Below are positions 27,510 through 35,827 of a DNA stretch of 64,000 bases, piece by piece. How positions within the stretch are numbered: the first letter of the stretch is position 1; every line of letters starts with the position of its first letter. Source of the stretch: Brevibacillus laterosporus (GTDB lineage Bacteria > Bacillota > Bacilli > Brevibacillales > Brevibacillaceae); assembly GCA_007833815.1 (NCBI GenBank), contig CP033464.1, positions 2,846,001 to 2,910,000 of the forward strand, in the 5' to 3' direction. The notes under the pieces were generated by a model. The model had not been told where the DNA came from, did no database searches, and was given only the letters and a program-made list of their open reading frames with translations. Position numbers and translations under genes: made by a program.

Positions 27510-28364
27510 ATGCTTCAAAATATAGGTATCATCGGATCAGGAACAATGGGGATTGGTATGGTTGTCGATCTTGCCCTTCACGGAATTAGGTCCGTTCTCG
27601 TAGATGTATCGGAAGAAACGTTGGAAAAGGCGAAAAAAGAGATATTACATACGGTTCGTTTCGCTCCCTTGGTTAAGAAGGACGTAAAGAAAATGACTCC
27701 AGAGCAAGTAATAGAGCTGGTATCTTTTACGACTACTTTAGAAGATGTTGGAGAATGTGATTTTATTGTAGAAAATGTAACGGAAAACTGGGAGATAAAA
27801 CATGCAGTCTATATGGAACTAGATCGTATTTGTAAACCGGATGTATGCTTTGCAGTCAATACTTCTTGCATCTCCATTACAAAGGTTGGTGGTGTGACGA
27901 AGCGCCCTGATAAGGTTATCGGCATGCACTTTATGAACCCTGTTTTTATGAAGCCTTCCATTGAAGTTATTAAAGGTTGTTTTACGTCACAAGAGACCAT
28001 CGATATTGCGGAATCGTTCCTCTCACAGTTGGACAAAGATGCAATTATCGTCAATGACTTACCTGGATTCGTATCCAATCGCATTTCTCACCTATTTATG
28101 AATGAGGCAGCATTTGTAGTGCAAGATCAAGTAGCGACGCCCAAGCAAGTAGACGAGATTTTTAAAAAATGCTTCGGACATACTATGGGTCCACTTGAAA
28201 CGGCAGATTTAATAGGCTTGGACACGGTACTGGATTCTTTGGGAGTGTTGTATGACAACTACCAGGATTCAAAATTTCGCGCGGCTCCACTTCTTCGCAA
28301 AATGGTGGATGCAGGATTGTTTGGTAGAAAAGCTGGAAAAGGTTTTTACGATTATTCGAAATAA
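27510..28364 (+). CDS. 3-hydroxyacyl-CoA dehydrogenase-family enzyme (ZmaG-like)
   Basis: 284 residues from the ATG at 27510 (AAGGAG upstream). N-terminal Rossmann motif GIIGSGTMGIGM binds NAD; the catalytic His is in IGMHFMNPV, with NTSCISIT before it and NDLPGFVSNRI after it, as in 3-hydroxyacyl-CoA dehydrogenases. In the zwittermicin pathway one such enzyme oxidises the primary hydroxyl of both glyceryl-ACP and seryl-ACP to the aldehyde. The single copy between the two branches fits a shared role. Confidence 0.9.
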   Translation: MLQNIGIIGSGTMGIGMVVDLALHGIRSVLVDVSEETLEKAKKEILHTVRFAPLVKKDVKKMTPEQVIELVSFTTTLEDVGECDFIVENVTENWEIKHAVYMELDRICKPDVCFAVNTSCISITKVGGVTKRPDKVIGMHFMNPVFMKPSIEVIKGCFTSQETIDIAESFLSQLDKDAIIVNDLPGFVSNRISHLFMNEAAFVVQDQVATPKQVDEIFKKCFGHTMGPLETADLIGLDTVLDSLGVLYDNYQDSKFRAAPLLRKMVDAGLFGRKAGKGFYDYSK

Positions 28365-28397
28365 TAAAGCCAGGTAAAAGAGAGAGGATGAATCTTT

Positions 28398-28646
28398 ATG
28401 ACGACGTTAACAACTGAAAAAATGATTAGCGATTACATTTTGGAGCATGTAAACGTTGAGGAGCTGGACTATGATCTTCTGATTTTTGATGAAGGGTTGG
28501 TCAATTCTTTATTCGCAATTCAACTCATGACATACCTTGAAAAGACGTTCAGTATCAAAATTACGATGGATGATCTGGATTTTGAGAACTACCGCTCCAT
28601 TAACGCTATTTCTAATTTTGTGAAAAGCAAACAGAGCGGGGTGTAA
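28398..28646 (+). CDS. Acyl carrier protein for aminomalonyl unit (ZmaH-like)
   Basis: 82 residues. Carrier Ser is in EGLVNSLFAIQLM, again with Asn in place of the common Asp. It has the same length and block as the ACP at 25873 but diverged flanks, as expected if each is recognised by its own loading enzyme. With the Ser-activating adenylation protein at 29823 it should form seryl-ACP, oxidised to aminomalonyl-ACP. The next gene starts two bases after the stop. Confidence 0.9.
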   Translation: MTTLTTEKMISDYILEHVNVEELDYDLLIFDEGLVNSLFAIQLMTYLEKTFSIKITMDDLDFENYRSINAISNFVKSKQSGV

Positions 28647-28648
28647 GC

Positions 28649-29815
28649 ATGCTTACTTTGTTGACTACTAATCAAAAGGGCTACTACGATCAATTTCTTA
28701 CATTCGCTCAAGAACATGTAGAACCATACGCAAACCAGTGGGACAACTCCGAGAAAATCCCGCAGGATATCATCGACAAGTCTGCGAAGGCAGGCTTTCT
28801 TGGAGGAACATTGCCTGTCGAATACAAGGGTCAGGGATGGGACTTTGTTACTTATGGATTGCTGAACGAAGCTATTGGCCGTTTCAGCATTTCTCTCAGC
28901 GGGTTGTTTAACGTACACACAATGGTTGCGCACACACTGTTGAAATGGGGAACAGAGGAACAGAAATCACGTTGGCTTCCACCTCTCTCTACAGGTAAAA
29001 AAATCGCAGCTCTGGCGCTGACCGAACCAGGAGCGGGCAGTGATTTGCAAATGATGGAAACCAGTTATACGGAGCAGGGCGATTATTTTCTCTTAAACGG
29101 TAAAAAGCAGTGGATTACCTTTGGTGCAGCTGCAGATGTTCTACTCGTCTTTGGAAAGATGGAAGGAAAACCTGTTGCTTGCCTCGTTGAAAAAGACACA
29201 CCGGGATTGACTATCACACCAATTCGAGGAATGCTTGGCTTCAAAGCGTCTCATTTGGCGATTTTAGAATTCAATAACTGCGTGATTCCAAAGGAAAATA
29301 TGGTTGGTAAACCAAACTTTGCGCTGTCTTATCTCGCTCCTTACGCACTAGAATTCGGTCGCATTAGCATCGCTTTTGCTTCGCTAGGGCTTTTGCGAGG
29401 TTGTTTGGAAATCTGCGGTTCTCATGTAATGGAACGAAAAGCGTTTAACGCCCGCTTAATCGATCACGGAATGATTTCACATTTTATTGCTGATATGGGT
29501 GTTGATTATGAAGCAACCGCTCATCTCTGCATTGCATCTTGTAAGGCGAAGGATGAACATTCGCCGGAAGCTACTGAAAAAATCATGATTGCCAAATACT
29601 TCGCATCCCGTGCTGGAGCTAGACACTCTGCTAACGCAGTCCAGATTATGGGCGCGATGGGGTGCAACGAGGACTTTTCGGTTTCTAGATTTTACAGAGA
29701 TTCCAAGACGATGGAAATCGTGGAAGGCAGTAATCAGATTCATCAGATGATTCTTGGCTCAAGCTTTGCCAAAAAAGCGAGAAGAACGCTGGTTAGCGTG
29801 AAAACAGAAGGGTAG
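28649..29815 (+). CDS. Acyl-CoA dehydrogenase-family enzyme (ZmaI-like)
   Basis: 388 residues of the acyl-CoA dehydrogenase family, a diverged paralogue of the product at 24689. ALTEPGAGSDLQ is the FAD-region signature, GFKASHLAILEF follows, and IVEGSNQIHQM near the end holds the catalytic Glu position. By order it belongs to the aminomalonyl branch: coupled to the second ACP two bases upstream and to the Ser adenylation gene eight bases downstream. It would finish the conversion of seryl-ACP to aminomalonyl-ACP. Confidence 0.88.
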   Translation: MLTLLTTNQKGYYDQFLTFAQEHVEPYANQWDNSEKIPQDIIDKSAKAGFLGGTLPVEYKGQGWDFVTYGLLNEAIGRFSISLSGLFNVHTMVAHTLLKWGTEEQKSRWLPPLSTGKKIAALALTEPGAGSDLQMMETSYTEQGDYFLLNGKKQWITFGAAADVLLVFGKMEGKPVACLVEKDTPGLTITPIRGMLGFKASHLAILEFNNCVIPKENMVGKPNFALSYLAPYALEFGRISIAFASLGLLRGCLEICGSHVMERKAFNARLIDHGMISHFIADMGVDYEATAHLCIASCKAKDEHSPEATEKIMIAKYFASRAGARHSANAVQIMGAMGCNEDFSVSRFYRDSKTMEIVEGSNQIHQMILGSSFAKKARRTLVSVKTEG

Positions 29816-29822
29816 AGTCCAT

Positions 29823-31415
29823 ATGAGCAAATCGAACTTATTTGTTTCCGATTCCGATAGACAGCAAATCATGTTCATGCTTAGCAATACCAAAGCGGAT
29901 TATCCCATAGATAAAACGATCTATCAATTATTTGAAGAACGGGTGGCTGTTGCACCAGATGCGATTGCTGCCATTTGCAAGGATCAAGCGATTACTTATC
30001 AAGAGTTGAATAACAAAGCAAACCAATTGGCGAGACATATTCGCTCTCACGGTGTAGATTCTGATCATATCGTGGCAATCATGCTAGAGCGTTCACTTGA
30101 AATGATTATAGGTATCTTTGCCATTATGAAGGCAGGTGGCGCATACTTGCCAATTACACCGTCCAATCCTGAGAAGCGGATTCGCTATATGCTGGAGGAC
30201 AGCGGCTCTAAGCTGATGTTGACCAAAGGGAACGTCATGCATTCGTATGACATACCGACAATTCATGTTGATAATGAGAATCTTTACAAGGGTTGCTCTG
30301 ATAATCTGTCATTGGTTAATGACCCGAAAGATCTTGCTTATGTTATTTATACATCGGGTTCGACTGGAAAACCAAAAGGTGTAATGATTGAACATCACTC
30401 TCTGGTGAATCGATTACACTGGATGCAGCACGCCTATCCTATCGATGTGAATGATACGATTATGCAAAAAACGCCTTTTGGCTTCGACGTCTCTGTATGG
30501 GAAATGTTCTGGTGGTCTATGGTTGGAGCAAAGGTCTGCTTCCTGTTACCTAATTTTGAACGTTTTCCGCAAGCGATTGTAGAGACTGCCCGGAAGAATC
30601 AAATTAGTGTGATGCACTTCGTACCTTCTATGATGAACGCTTTTCTAAATTATCTTCAAGACGCAGGTGATGAAGAAATTCATCGATTGCGTTTCTTGAA
30701 ACGCGTTTTTGTCAGTGGGGAAGCCTTAACACCTATCCATGTGAAAAAATTTAATCAAATTCTGTATGAAACCAACGGAACCAGACTGACAAACTTGTAT
30801 GGACCGACGGAAGCGACAATCGACGTAACCTACTATGATTGCCCGGTGGATGGGGTAATCAAGAAGGTTCCGATTGGAAAACCGATACACAACACAAGCA
30901 TGTATATTGTTGAAGAAGATCAATTGCAACCGTTTGGAGAGTCAGGGGAGCTATGCATCGGTGGAGTAGGGCTTGCCCGCGGCTATTTGAATAATCCAAC
31001 CCTGACGTCGGAAAAATTCGTTGACAATCCGTTTATACCTGGAGAAAAGATGTACAAGACTGGAGATTTGGCTCGTCTGCTTCCCGATGGAAACATTGAA
31101 TATATGGGGAGACTGGATCATCAGGTGAAAATCCGAGGATTACGAATCGAACTTGGCGAGATTGAAGCGACAATAGCCGATTACGATGCGATCGATCAGT
31201 GTATTGTAACGGTCAATGAACAATCAGAAACAATCGTCCATCTTGTGGCATATGTGGTTCCAAAAAGAGAGTTTGCGGTAGCCGACTTAAAAAAATTTGT
31301 CAAAGACCGCTTACCTGAATACATGGTTCCCAGCATTTACATAACGCTTGAATCGTTGCCGTTAACTTCCAATGGCAAGATTGATCGAAAATCTTTGCCT
31401 GATCCGCAAGCATAG
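29823..31415 (+). CDS. Stand-alone serine adenylation domain (ZmaJ-like)
   Basis: 530 residues, one NRPS adenylation domain without carrier or condensation part. Core motifs: YVIYTSGSTGKPKG (A3), NLYGPTEATID (A5), YKTGDLAR (A7) and NGKIDRKSLP with the A10 Lys. The specificity residues I read are D-V-W-H-F-S-L-I-D-K (from FDVSVWE, MHFVPS, VFVSGEA, LYGPTEATID), the serine code known from EntF. It would activate L-Ser and load the ACP at 28398 for aminomalonyl formation. The C-terminal end PDPQA is short, so no PCP was lost. Confidence 0.93.
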   Translation: MSKSNLFVSDSDRQQIMFMLSNTKADYPIDKTIYQLFEERVAVAPDAIAAICKDQAITYQELNNKANQLARHIRSHGVDSDHIVAIMLERSLEMIIGIFAIMKAGGAYLPITPSNPEKRIRYMLEDSGSKLMLTKGNVMHSYDIPTIHVDNENLYKGCSDNLSLVNDPKDLAYVIYTSGSTGKPKGVMIEHHSLVNRLHWMQHAYPIDVNDTIMQKTPFGFDVSVWEMFWWSMVGAKVCFLLPNFERFPQAIVETARKNQISVMHFVPSMMNAFLNYLQDAGDEEIHRLRFLKRVFVSGEALTPIHVKKFNQILYETNGTRLTNLYGPTEATIDVTYYDCPVDGVIKKVPIGKPIHNTSMYIVEEDQLQPFGESGELCIGGVGLARGYLNNPTLTSEKFVDNPFIPGEKMYKTGDLARLLPDGNIEYMGRLDHQVKIRGLRIELGEIEATIADYDAIDQCIVTVNEQSETIVHLVAYVVPKREFAVADLKKFVKDRLPEYMVPSIYITLESLPLTSNGKIDRKSLPDPQA

Positions 31416-31447
31416 GAAACGATCCTCTTAAAAAGGCAGGTTATGAA

Positions 31448-34400
31448 ATGGCATATTCAGAAAAAATAAGCAGAAATAACGTTGAAGATATCATGGGGCT
31501 GTCTCCCCTGCAAGAAGGGATGTTATTTCACTTTTTAAAAGAGCCTGAATTGGAGCAGTATCATGAGCAACTGTCGCTGATGATTTCAGGAAAGTTGGAT
31601 TTAGCCCTTTTTAAACAAGCTTGGAACGATGTCATTCAAGCTAATGAAATGTTACGAACTCTATATAGATGGAGAGAAGTTAATCAGCCCGTTCAAATCA
31701 TCTTAAAGGAGCATCAGCTAGCATTTGATTATTACGATTACTCTGACTTAGATACTACTGAGCAAACAGAACGGATTGCTAAACAAAAAGAAGCGGATCT
31801 TCGGAAACAATTTACTCTTCTAGAGGTTCCTTTCCGGATTGAGCTTTATAAAATGGCTACTGACCGTTATCAAATGGTAATCAGCAATCACCACATCTTG
31901 TATGACGGATGGAGTAACGGCATTATCTTACAAGAATTTTTTCAACGATACCACAGTTTGGAGATAGGACAGCTCTCCTCGTTACCACGCAAGCCTAAGT
32001 ACAAGGAATACATCAAATGGTTGGAAAATCAAGATCATGAAAAACAGAATGCTTTTTGGAAAGAGTATTTGGAAGGTTTTAATACGCAGACTTCGCTTGC
32101 GATTAAAAAACGTAATGCTGTAAAGAAAGGGGATGTCGTCAAGCACAAGATCACGTTGGATCATTTCGTGGCATCGCAAATCGCATCATTTTGCAAAGAA
32201 CACCAAGTCACGGTGGCGTCACTGTTCTACGCAGCATGGGGACTTCTGCTCAATCGATACAACAATACGGATGACGTGATTTTTGGTACAACGGTTTCAG
32301 GACGCTCGGGAAATATTGAGGGTCTCGAAAAAGTCGTTGGACTGTTTATTAACACGCTTCCGCTTCGTTTTAAAACAGATACTGAAAAAGATCTACTTTC
32401 TTATACCAAACAAGTCAACCAAGCCATTCAACTAAGAACCCAATTTGAAAGCACGTCGCTCGTGAATATAAAACAGGCGAGTCAACTTGATAAGAAGGAG
32501 GAGCTTTTCGATACGCTACTCGTCATTGAAAACTATCCGTTAAACAAACAACTGCTTCAGGAGAACCAAGGCTTACGTGTAACTTCATATGAGATTCACG
32601 AGATAACAAATTATGATTTGACAGTTGCAGTGGAATTATTTGAGGAAACTAATATGGTTTTCACCTACGAGCAGACGTTATTTGATCGAGATGTCGTGGA
32701 GCGCATGGCGCAACATTATTCAAGGATTATTGCGCAGATCATACAAAGCCCAACGAAACGTTTTGTCGAGCTAGAGCTTTTTTCTACGGGGGAACTTGAG
32801 GAGCTAGAAGCATGGAATCAAACCAATGCTTGGTATGCCTACGATCAACCGATATATCGACTATTCAGTGAACAGGCAAAGCGTACACCTGAGAAGATTG
32901 CCGTCATTTGCGGTGAAGTAACTCTCACTTATCGTCAATTGGACGAACGTACCAATCAATTGGCACGCACGCTTCGTCAATATGGAGTAGGAGCAGATGC
33001 AATTGTAGGAATTTGCATGGAGCGTTCTGTGGAAATGATTGTCGGGTTGTTAGCGATTGCTAAAGCAGGCGGAGCGTATTTGCCGATTGATCCCAAAATT
33101 CCTCTTGAACGTCTCAGCTATATTCTGGAGGATAGTGGCACGAAGCTGGTTGTCACTCAGCATGAATTTATAAATAAATTCGCTAAGGAATGCGATACTC
33201 TCAATCTGGATGACAAGGACATCTATCACTCTGATGGGAACTCCTTGGATGATATAAGCGGCCCGAGAAATCTAGCCTATGTGATCTATACATCCGGTTC
33301 TACTGGAAAGCCTAAAGGGGTATGCATTGAGCACCACTCAGTCGTAAATCGTTTGAACTGGATGCAAAAGGCCTACCCGATTAGCTCCGAAGATGTGATT
33401 CTACAGAAAACGCCGTATGTGTTTGATGTATCCGTTTGGGAGCTGTTCTGGTGGGCCATGCAGGGAGCGACGGTTTCTTTTCTCGCACCAGGTCAAGAAG
33501 GGAATCCCGAATGCATTGTAGAGACGATTCAACGTGACAAGGTTACGACGATGCATTTCGTTCCTTCCATGCTGCATGTCTTTCTGGAGTTTACCGAAGC
33601 CTTTGACCAAGCAGACAAGCTGAGAAGCTTACAACGAGTGTTTGCTAGTGGAGAAGCATTGGGCGTTCATTTGGTGAAACGTTTCAATTCACTGCTTTAT
33701 GATCGGTATAAAGCGCAATTAATCAATCTGTATGGGCCGACTGAGGCATGCGTGGACGTGTCGTTTTTCAATTGCTCACCTTGGATTGACTATGAAAAGG
33801 TGCCAATCGGTAAGCCGATTGACAATACTCAGTTCTTAGTCCTAGATCGTAATCTTATGCTACAGCCAGTAGGCGTCCCAGGTCAGCTGTGCATTTCGGG
33901 TGTGGGACTTGCTCGCGGATATGCTAACAAACCCGAGTTGACCCGTGAGAAATTCATAGATCATCCGTTCGATACGGGAAAGAGGCTATATCTGACAGGA
34001 GACCTCGCCAGATGGTTGTCGGACGGTAACATCGAATATCTGGGCCGCATCGACTATCAGGTTAAAGTACGCGGATTCCGCATCGAGCTTGGAGAAATTG
34101 AGCATCAGCTGCTTGATTTTCCTAGCATGAAGGAAGTTGTTGTACTGGTAAAACAAGATAAAAAGGAAGACGATTATCTTGTTGCTTACGTGGTGTGCGA
34201 AGAGGAACTAAACGCGGCAGAGGTAAAGCAATTTCTACTGAAACGTCTTCCTGAATACATGGTTCCAAATACTTTTATTCGCATCGAAGAAATGCCTTTG
34301 ACCACCAATGGCAAGCTTGATCGCAAAGCATTGCCTGTTCCACAGGTAACCGAATTGACTCAGAAAGCGACTTATGTTAAACCACAAACAGAAATAGAAC

Positions 34401-35827
34401 GGAAGATCGCCGATATTTACAAGGAAGTACTAGAAGTAGAGAGTGTTGGTTTATACGATAACTTCTTTGACATCGGTGGAAATTCGCTGAAGCTGATTCG
34501 TATATACAGTCGACTCAGCAAGGCTTTGGGAAAAGAACTGACAGTCGCAACACTATTTCGCTATCCGACAGTAGCTTCGCTCACTCAATATCTGGCACAA
34601 GCAGATACAGAGATAGAGAAGGAGGCAAAGGATACCAAGCGAAAGCTGTCACGTCAATTAAACCAAGAATCTCCACATGGAGTGAATGACGGAAAGGGTC
34701 AGGACGTCGCTGTGATTGGGATGGCGGGACGGTTCCCAGGAGCAAAGAATATTGATGAGTTCTGGAATAATTTGAAAAATGGGATCGAAAGTATTCGTTT
34801 TTTCACGGATGAGGAACTTCTTGAAGCAGGGGCTGACACTGAGTTGATAAAGCGCTCAAACTATGTGAAGGCAAAGGGCTATCTTGACGATTTCGAATAT
34901 TTTGATGCCTCCTTGTTTGACTATATGCCAAAAGAAGCGGAATTGATGGATCCACAATTGCGACTACTGCATGAGTGCGCTTGGGAAGCATTGGAACATG
35001 CAGGTTACTTAAGCGATGAAAGTCCTGACCGTATCGGTACATTCGTTGGGGCATCTTCCAATTTTCATTGGCTCCATCAGGTGGCACGCCAAAACCAAAA
35101 CTCGCTGGAAGAGTTTTCTGCGATGCTACTTAATGAAAAGGACTTTTTTAGCACTCGCCTTTCCTACAAGTTAAACCTGAAAGGACCAAGTGTGACAGTG
35201 CAAACCGCATGTTCGACATCTTTGGTAGCGATTAATATGGCTTATCAGGAACTGATTCAAGGGAACTGCGAGATTGCAATTGCTGGGGGTGTTGGGATTA
35301 CTTATCCACCAAAAACGGGATATTTATATGAGGACGGAATGATTCACTCCCCTGATGGCCACTGCCGTGCGTTTGACAAGGATGCCAATGGAACGATTGG
35401 CGGGAACGGTATTGGGATTGTCGTGTTGAAGAGGCTTCATGCTGCAGTGTTAGATGGTGACACAATCCATGCAGTCATAAAAGGGGGAGCGATCAATAAT
35501 GATGGAATAGATAAGGTCGGATTTACTGCCCCTGGGGTGACAGGACAAGCGGCAGTCATTCATGAAGCGCAGATACAGGCAGCGATCGAATCGGAAAGCA
35601 TCAGTTACGTAGAAGCGCATGGAACAGGGACTGCACTAGGCGATCCAATTGAGCTTGAAGCATTACGACTAGCCTTTCAAACAGATAAAAAAGGATACTG
35701 CGCAATCGGTTCAGTAAAAACTAACATCGGTCATCTCGATGCCGCTGCTGGCGTAGCCGGCTTTATTAAAACAGTACTTTCACTTCAACATGAACTGCTT
35801 CCCCGAGTTTGCACTACAACTCAGTGA
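31448..35827 (+). CDS. NRPS-PKS, first part: C-A(Ser)-PCP-KS (frameshifted)
   Basis: 1459 codons. Condensation domain at about 10-440 with HHILYDG (148-154); adenylation domain at about 475-960 with TSGSTGKPKG near 615 and code D-V-W-H-F-S-L-V-D-K, again serine; PCP with GGNSLKL near 1013; ketosynthase from about 1086 with active Cys in TACSTS, His in EAHGTGT and NIGHLD. The KS breaks off inside its last part, and the frame ends in RVCTTTQ instead of the expected SLHYNSVNP. One missing base in the C run at 35801 restores the frame to the next reading frame. The intact gene would give one protein of about 2630 residues. This module joins Ser to a malonyl-type unit. Confidence 0.93.
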   Translation: MAYSEKISRNNVEDIMGLSPLQEGMLFHFLKEPELEQYHEQLSLMISGKLDLALFKQAWNDVIQANEMLRTLYRWREVNQPVQIILKEHQLAFDYYDYSDLDTTEQTERIAKQKEADLRKQFTLLEVPFRIELYKMATDRYQMVISNHHILYDGWSNGIILQEFFQRYHSLEIGQLSSLPRKPKYKEYIKWLENQDHEKQNAFWKEYLEGFNTQTSLAIKKRNAVKKGDVVKHKITLDHFVASQIASFCKEHQVTVASLFYAAWGLLLNRYNNTDDVIFGTTVSGRSGNIEGLEKVVGLFINTLPLRFKTDTEKDLLSYTKQVNQAIQLRTQFESTSLVNIKQASQLDKKEELFDTLLVIENYPLNKQLLQENQGLRVTSYEIHEITNYDLTVAVELFEETNMVFTYEQTLFDRDVVERMAQHYSRIIAQIIQSPTKRFVELELFSTGELEELEAWNQTNAWYAYDQPIYRLFSEQAKRTPEKIAVICGEVTLTYRQLDERTNQLARTLRQYGVGADAIVGICMERSVEMIVGLLAIAKAGGAYLPIDPKIPLERLSYILEDSGTKLVVTQHEFINKFAKECDTLNLDDKDIYHSDGNSLDDISGPRNLAYVIYTSGSTGKPKGVCIEHHSVVNRLNWMQKAYPISSEDVILQKTPYVFDVSVWELFWWAMQGATVSFLAPGQEGNPECIVETIQRDKVTTMHFVPSMLHVFLEFTEAFDQADKLRSLQRVFASGEALGVHLVKRFNSLLYDRYKAQLINLYGPTEACVDVSFFNCSPWIDYEKVPIGKPIDNTQFLVLDRNLMLQPVGVPGQLCISGVGLARGYANKPELTREKFIDHPFDTGKRLYLTGDLARWLSDGNIEYLGRIDYQVKVRGFRIELGEIEHQLLDFPSMKEVVVLVKQDKKEDDYLVAYVVCEEELNAAEVKQFLLKRLPEYMVPNTFIRIEEMPLTTNGKLDRKALPVPQVTELTQKATYVKPQTEIERKIADIYKEVLEVESVGLYDNFFDIGGNSLKLIRIYSRLSKALGKELTVATLFRYPTVASLTQYLAQADTEIEKEAKDTKRKLSRQLNQESPHGVNDGKGQDVAVIGMAGRFPGAKNIDEFWNNLKNGIESIRFFTDEELLEAGADTELIKRSNYVKAKGYLDDFEYFDASLFDYMPKEAELMDPQLRLLHECAWEALEHAGYLSDESPDRIGTFVGASSNFHWLHQVARQNQNSLEEFSAMLLNEKDFFSTRLSYKLNLKGPSVTVQTACSTSLVAINMAYQELIQGNCEIAIAGGVGITYPPKTGYLYEDGMIHSPDGHCRAFDKDANGTIGGNGIGIVVLKRLHAAVLDGDTIHAVIKGGAINNDGIDKVGFTAPGVTGQAAVIHEAQIQAAIESESISYVEAHGTGTALGDPIELEALRLAFQTDKKGYCAIGSVKTNIGHLDAAAGVAGFIKTVLSLQHELLPRVCTTTQ
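35801..35804 (+). other. Frameshift site inside a ketosynthase (CCCC run)
   Basis: With one added C the codons would read Leu-Pro-Pro-Ser-Leu-His-Tyr-Asn, exactly like the two other KS domains of the operon (QLPPTLHFN and QIPASLHFE). With four C the frame ends 23 bases on. Both parts are otherwise intact, so this is one deleted base, either in the DNA or in the reading of a homopolymer. Confidence 0.92.

Noticed and set aside
35809-35812. TTG as start of a separate PKS gene
   Set aside because: No Shine-Dalgarno site, lies inside the KS domain, and the frame is explained by a one-base deletion at 35801-35804.
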